Assembly: GCA_012841925.1 (NCBI GenBank)
Contig: DUTT01000036.1
Span: 1-54,078, forward strand
Length of the DNA: 54,078 nucleotides
Source of the DNA: Clostridiales bacterium
GTDB lineage: Bacteria > Bacillota > Clostridia > Peptostreptococcales > Anaerovoracaceae
Direction of reading: 5' to 3'
Position numbers and translations under genes: made by a program. The notes beneath the pieces are model-generated. The model was not told the DNA's origin and searched no databases. It saw only the letters and a list, made by a program, of their open reading frames with translations. Below are positions 51,581-54,078 of the stretch, in pieces (within the stretch, counting starts at the first letter, position 1; each line of letters begins with the position of its first letter).

Positions 51581-52495
51581 ATGGATAAAAGTCTGCAGCG
51601 AAAAGGATATATACAAATTTTCATAACCGGCTGCCTGTGGGGTACGATCGGCCTGTTCGTGACGCTGATGAGCGACATGGGCGCCGACGGATCGCTGATC
51701 AGCCTGCTGCGAATCGGCAGCGCCTGCGTACTGATGTTCTTCTTCGCGCTGGTCAAAGGCGGCGGCTTGACGGGCCTGCGGATCGACCGCAAGACGCTCT
51801 GGCTGACGCTGCTGATGGGCGTACTCGGGCAGGCGGTGTTCAATCTGTGCTACGCGCGCGCCATCCAGATCGCCGGCGTCGCGACCGGCGCCGTGCTCCT
51901 GTACACCGCGCCCGCCTTCGTGTTCGTAATCGCCACGGTATTCTTTAAGGAAGCGGCGACGCCGAAAAAGCTGCTGGCGCTGTTCATCAACATCGTCGGT
52001 TGTGTGCTGACCGTGACAGGCGGAAATTTTACAGCTCTTTCGTTTCCTGTGACAGGCGTGATTATGGGCGTGCTCGCCGGTTTTTTCTACGCGCTGTCCA
52101 CCGTCATCTCCAAGCTGGCCGCGAACCGGGCGCATCCCTATGTGCTGACGTTCTACTCTTTTCTGTTTGCAACGATCTTCCTGCTGCTGATCAAAGTTCG
52201 ACAGGGTTTCGACGCTGCTGTTCTGACCGCACCCGTCCTGCTGATGGGCATGGCGTTCGGACTGGTGGCCACGGTGCTCGCCTATGCGTTCTACATGAAC
52301 GGCCTGGCTAAGCCTGTGGAGACGTCGAAGGTTCCGGTCATCGCGTCGGTCGAAACCGTCGTGGCCACCCTGCTCGGCGCGCTGCTCTTCTCTGAGAACA
52401 TGGGCGGATGGAAAGTGCTGGGCATCGGCCTGGTCTTAGCGTCCATCGCCGTGATGAATATCTCCGACCGCGCCGATAAAGAAGCTGCGGCATAG
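51581..52495 (+). CDS. EamA-family (DMT) transporter 2
   Basis: The 304-aa paralogue of the preceding gene has the same repeat architecture: FITGCLWGTIGLFVTLMS, FNLCYARAIQIAGVATGAVLLYTAP, NIVGCVLTVTGGNFTALSF, and a second repeat ending GIGLVLASIAVMNI. The two probably arose by tandem duplication. The ribosome site is weak (GCGAGG). The 176 nt between them hold no gene, only short imperfect repeats of CGT(C/C)(A/C)ACGTAAA with AGCCTGATT. It converges with the PLP enzyme gene 16 nt away. Confidence 0.9.
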   Translation: MDKSLQRKGYIQIFITGCLWGTIGLFVTLMSDMGADGSLISLLRIGSACVLMFFFALVKGGGLTGLRIDRKTLWLTLLMGVLGQAVFNLCYARAIQIAGVATGAVLLYTAPAFVFVIATVFFKEAATPKKLLALFINIVGCVLTVTGGNFTALSFPVTGVIMGVLAGFFYALSTVISKLAANRAHPYVLTFYSFLFATIFLLLIKVRQGFDAAVLTAPVLLMGMAFGLVATVLAYAFYMNGLAKPVETSKVPVIASVETVVATLLGALLFSENMGGWKVLGIGLVLASIAVMNISDRADKEAAA

Positions 52496-52511
52496 CTTGT
52501 TGCGAAGCTAC

Positions 52512-53708
52512 CTATTTCCCGAACACTTCCAGCGCCTGGGTAAAGTCCGCGATCAGGTCGTCGGCTTCTTCGATGCCGACGGACAGGCGGAACAGACCCG
52601 GCGTAATGCCCATGGCGCGGCGCTTGTCATCCGGCATGTGCGAGTGCGACGACGTGCAGGGATGCGCCAGCGTCGTGCGCAGGCCGCCGAGCGTCATGGC
52701 GTAGTGCGCAAAGTGCAGCGACTGCAAAAAGTCGTCGAACTTCGACTCGTCTTCCGGCACGATAAAGCTCATCATCCCGCTCATCTCTTCCTTCGAGCGG
52801 AACATCTTCATCGCCAGGTCGTGCTGGGGGAAACTCTCAAGCGACGGGTGGTACACCTTCGACACGTACGGATTCGCTTCGAGCGCTGCCGCGAGCTTGG
52901 CGGCGTTGGCCATCTGCTTTTTAACGCGCAGGTCCATCGTGTGGAAGCTCTTGGTCATCGCAAATGCGGCGTACGGATCGCCGGGCGTTCCGCACAGCAT
53001 GCTGATGGGCTGGATCTCGTCGATCAGCTTCTTGCTGGCCGTAATCGATCCCGCGATGGCGTCCGCATGACCGCTCATAAACTTCGTAAGGCTGTTGATG
53101 ACGATGTCTGCGCCCAGGTCGATCGGCTTGATCGCGATCGGCGTCGTAAACGTGTTATCGATCATCAGCCAGGCGCCGTTTGCGTGCGCGATGTCCGCAA
53201 GCGCAGCCACGTCGGCGATGTTGAGTGTCGGGTTGGCGCACACTTCCGAGTAGATCAGCTTCGTGTTCGGCTTGACGGCGTCCTTTACATTCTGCAGGTC
53301 GTCGAAGTTGACGAGGTCGGTCTCCACGCCGAACTTGTTCATCAGCTTGCCCATCACGTCGAACGTCTCGCCGTAGATATTCCGGTTGCAGACGATGTGA
53401 TCGCCGGGGGAAAGAAGCGTAAACAGCGTCGTGGAAATCGCGCCCATTCCGGACGAAAAGATGAGGCTGTCTTCGCCGTGCTCGAGATAGGTGACGACCT
53501 CGGCGAGCACGTCGCGGTTCGGATTGTTTGTCCGGATGTACGTGTACTTCGATTCGTAGGCCTGCTTGACCTCCGTAAGCGAGTTCATCGTAAATGAGAC
53601 AGCGGGGAACAGGGGGAACATTTCGGGCTTGTTGAAGTCCATGCCCATGCGGCCCGTGCGGCCTTTGTGCAGCACTTCGCTCGTTTCTGTGTACTTGTTC
53701 TTATCCAT
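52512..53708 (-). CDS. Trans-sulfuration-type PLP enzyme (Cys/Met metabolism family)
   Basis: The 398-aa enzyme belongs to the family of cystathionine synthases and lyases and methionine gamma-lyase. Tyr57 and Arg59 (YTYIRTNNPN) bind phosphate from a neighbouring subunit, FSSGMGAIS anchors the cofactor, DNTFTTP carries the aspartate, and Lys209 (INSLTKFMSGH) forms the Schiff base. Position 114 in IYGETFD is Glu where methionine gamma-lyase usually has Cys, so I do not assign that activity firmly. Its C-terminal half is standard (FRLSVGIEEADDLI). GGAGG lies before the ATG. It is probably involved in methionine/homocysteine or cysteine breakdown. Confidence 0.88.
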   Translation of the reverse strand: MDKNKYTETSEVLHKGRTGRMGMDFNKPEMFPLFPAVSFTMNSLTEVKQAYESKYTYIRTNNPNRDVLAEVVTYLEHGEDSLIFSSGMGAISTTLFTLLSPGDHIVCNRNIYGETFDVMGKLMNKFGVETDLVNFDDLQNVKDAVKPNTKLIYSEVCANPTLNIADVAALADIAHANGAWLMIDNTFTTPIAIKPIDLGADIVINSLTKFMSGHADAIAGSITASKKLIDEIQPISMLCGTPGDPYAAFAMTKSFHTMDLRVKKQMANAAKLAAALEANPYVSKVYHPSLESFPQHDLAMKMFRSKEEMSGMMSFIVPEDESKFDDFLQSLHFAHYAMTLGGLRTTLAHPCTSSHSHMPDDKRRAMGITPGLFRLSVGIEEADDLIADFTQALEVFGK

Positions 53709-53721
53709 GGGGGTCCTCCTT

Positions 53722-53758
53722 TAATAAAACAGCCGGGCCGCCGAACGGGCAGCCCGGC
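53722..53758 (-). terminator. tuf terminator
   Basis: Minus-strand stem GCCGGGC/GCCCGGC (7 bp) with a 13-nt loop is followed by TGTTTTATT, 28 nt beyond the tuf stop. Confidence 0.8.
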
Positions 53759-53786
53759 ACGCTACGAATGACCGGTTATGGCTTAT

Positions 53787-54078
53787 TTATCCGAGCACCT
53801 TGGATACGACACCCGATGCCACGGTGCGTCCGCCTTCGCGGATCGCGAACCGCAGACCTTCTTCGATCGCGATCGGCGTAATCAGCTCGATCTTCATCTG
53901 GATGTTGTCCCCGGGCATGCACATCTCGACGCCTTCGGGGAGCTCCACCGTGCCCGTTACGTCCGTCGTACGGAAGTAGAACTGCGGGCGGTACCCGTTG
54001 AAGAACGGCGTATGACGGCCGCCTTCTTCCTTCTTGAGCACGTAGACTTCCGATTCGAACTTCGTGTGCGGCAGGATC
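53787..54078 (-). CDS. tuf: Elongation factor Tu, C-terminal part (cut by window edge)
   Basis: The last 96 residues of EF-Tu's domain III are present: [58 protein letters not shown], and the end [15 protein letters not shown]. The GTPase domain lies beyond position 54078. EF-Tu delivers aminoacyl-tRNA to the ribosome. The terminator behind it shows it ends its operon. Confidence 0.97.
   Translation of the reverse strand, partial: ILPHTKFESEVYVLKKEEGGRHTPFFNGYRPQFYFRTTDVTGTVELPEGVEMCMPGDNIQMKIELITPIAIEEGLRFAIREGGRTVASGVVSKVLG

Overview
The window reads as a moderately GC-rich, low-redundancy stretch of a Gram-positive anaerobe, most likely a clostridial Bacillota. The support is a CIRCE-controlled groESL operon, a Rex redox repressor, a small 2[4Fe-4S] ferredoxin, an FMN riboswitch in front of a RibU-type ECF S component, a stand-alone acyl carrier protein, the Firmicutes-style tsaE-tsaB-rimI-tsaD cluster, many lipoproteins, strong AGGAGG-type ribosome sites with occasional TTG/GTG starts, and no outer-membrane genes. 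I cannot name the species. No rRNA, tRNA, CRISPR array or transposase gene was seen. Layout: 1-382 is a dispersed AT-rich repeat plus GC-rich tandem repeats. 383-10702 carries mostly minus-strand accessory genes: a FAH-family hydrolase, lipoproteins, an arsR-like repressor with its operator and an ArsP/YraQ-type permease, an MFS carrier, a YbjQ-like protein, a diguanylate cyclase and a two-domain lipoprotein. 10773-18111 holds a zinc-ribbon protein, two small coupled genes (DUF7662-like and pRiA4b ORF-3-like), a GMP synthase that lacks its glutaminase half, two different minisatellites, an IMP dehydrogenase of the Tritrichomonas foetus type, and a VanY-like carboxypeptidase. 18409-20894 is an aminotransferase plus OFA-family carrier operon. 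The centre, 21051-33304, is one compact nine-gene minus-strand operon that I identify as an exosortase G (XrtG) system. In transcription order it contains a giant membrane protein with an N-terminal PTPS-related domain, the presumed Firmicu-CTERM substrate, XrtG itself, two family-2 glycosyltransferases, a second giant membrane protein, a degenerate-GGDEF/HD-GYP c-di-GMP protein, a GtrA flippase-like protein, and a PTPS/QueD-like protein that carries a frameshift. The plausible overall job is to build a lipid-linked glycan or modified anchor and to process one surface protein, with c-di-GMP input; this is inference. Directly upstream lies a cluster of secreted proteins (33385-39726): a decayed CotH-type gene, three PA14-domain proteins and a stalk-domain protein, each with its own promoter and/or a nearly identical GC-rich terminator. 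39873-54078 is housekeeping: groEL/groES, a P-loop/Asp23-like fusion, ferredoxin, rex, an ABC-F ATPase, acpP, the t6A genes, FMN riboswitch-ribU, two EamA carriers, a trans-sulfuration-type PLP enzyme, and the 3' end of tuf. Non-coding structure is unusually rich. Two families of about 233-bp intergenic repeats each occur twice, and several intergenic regions share short 'TGCAAAA..GCGATCTTGAGTG'-like modules.
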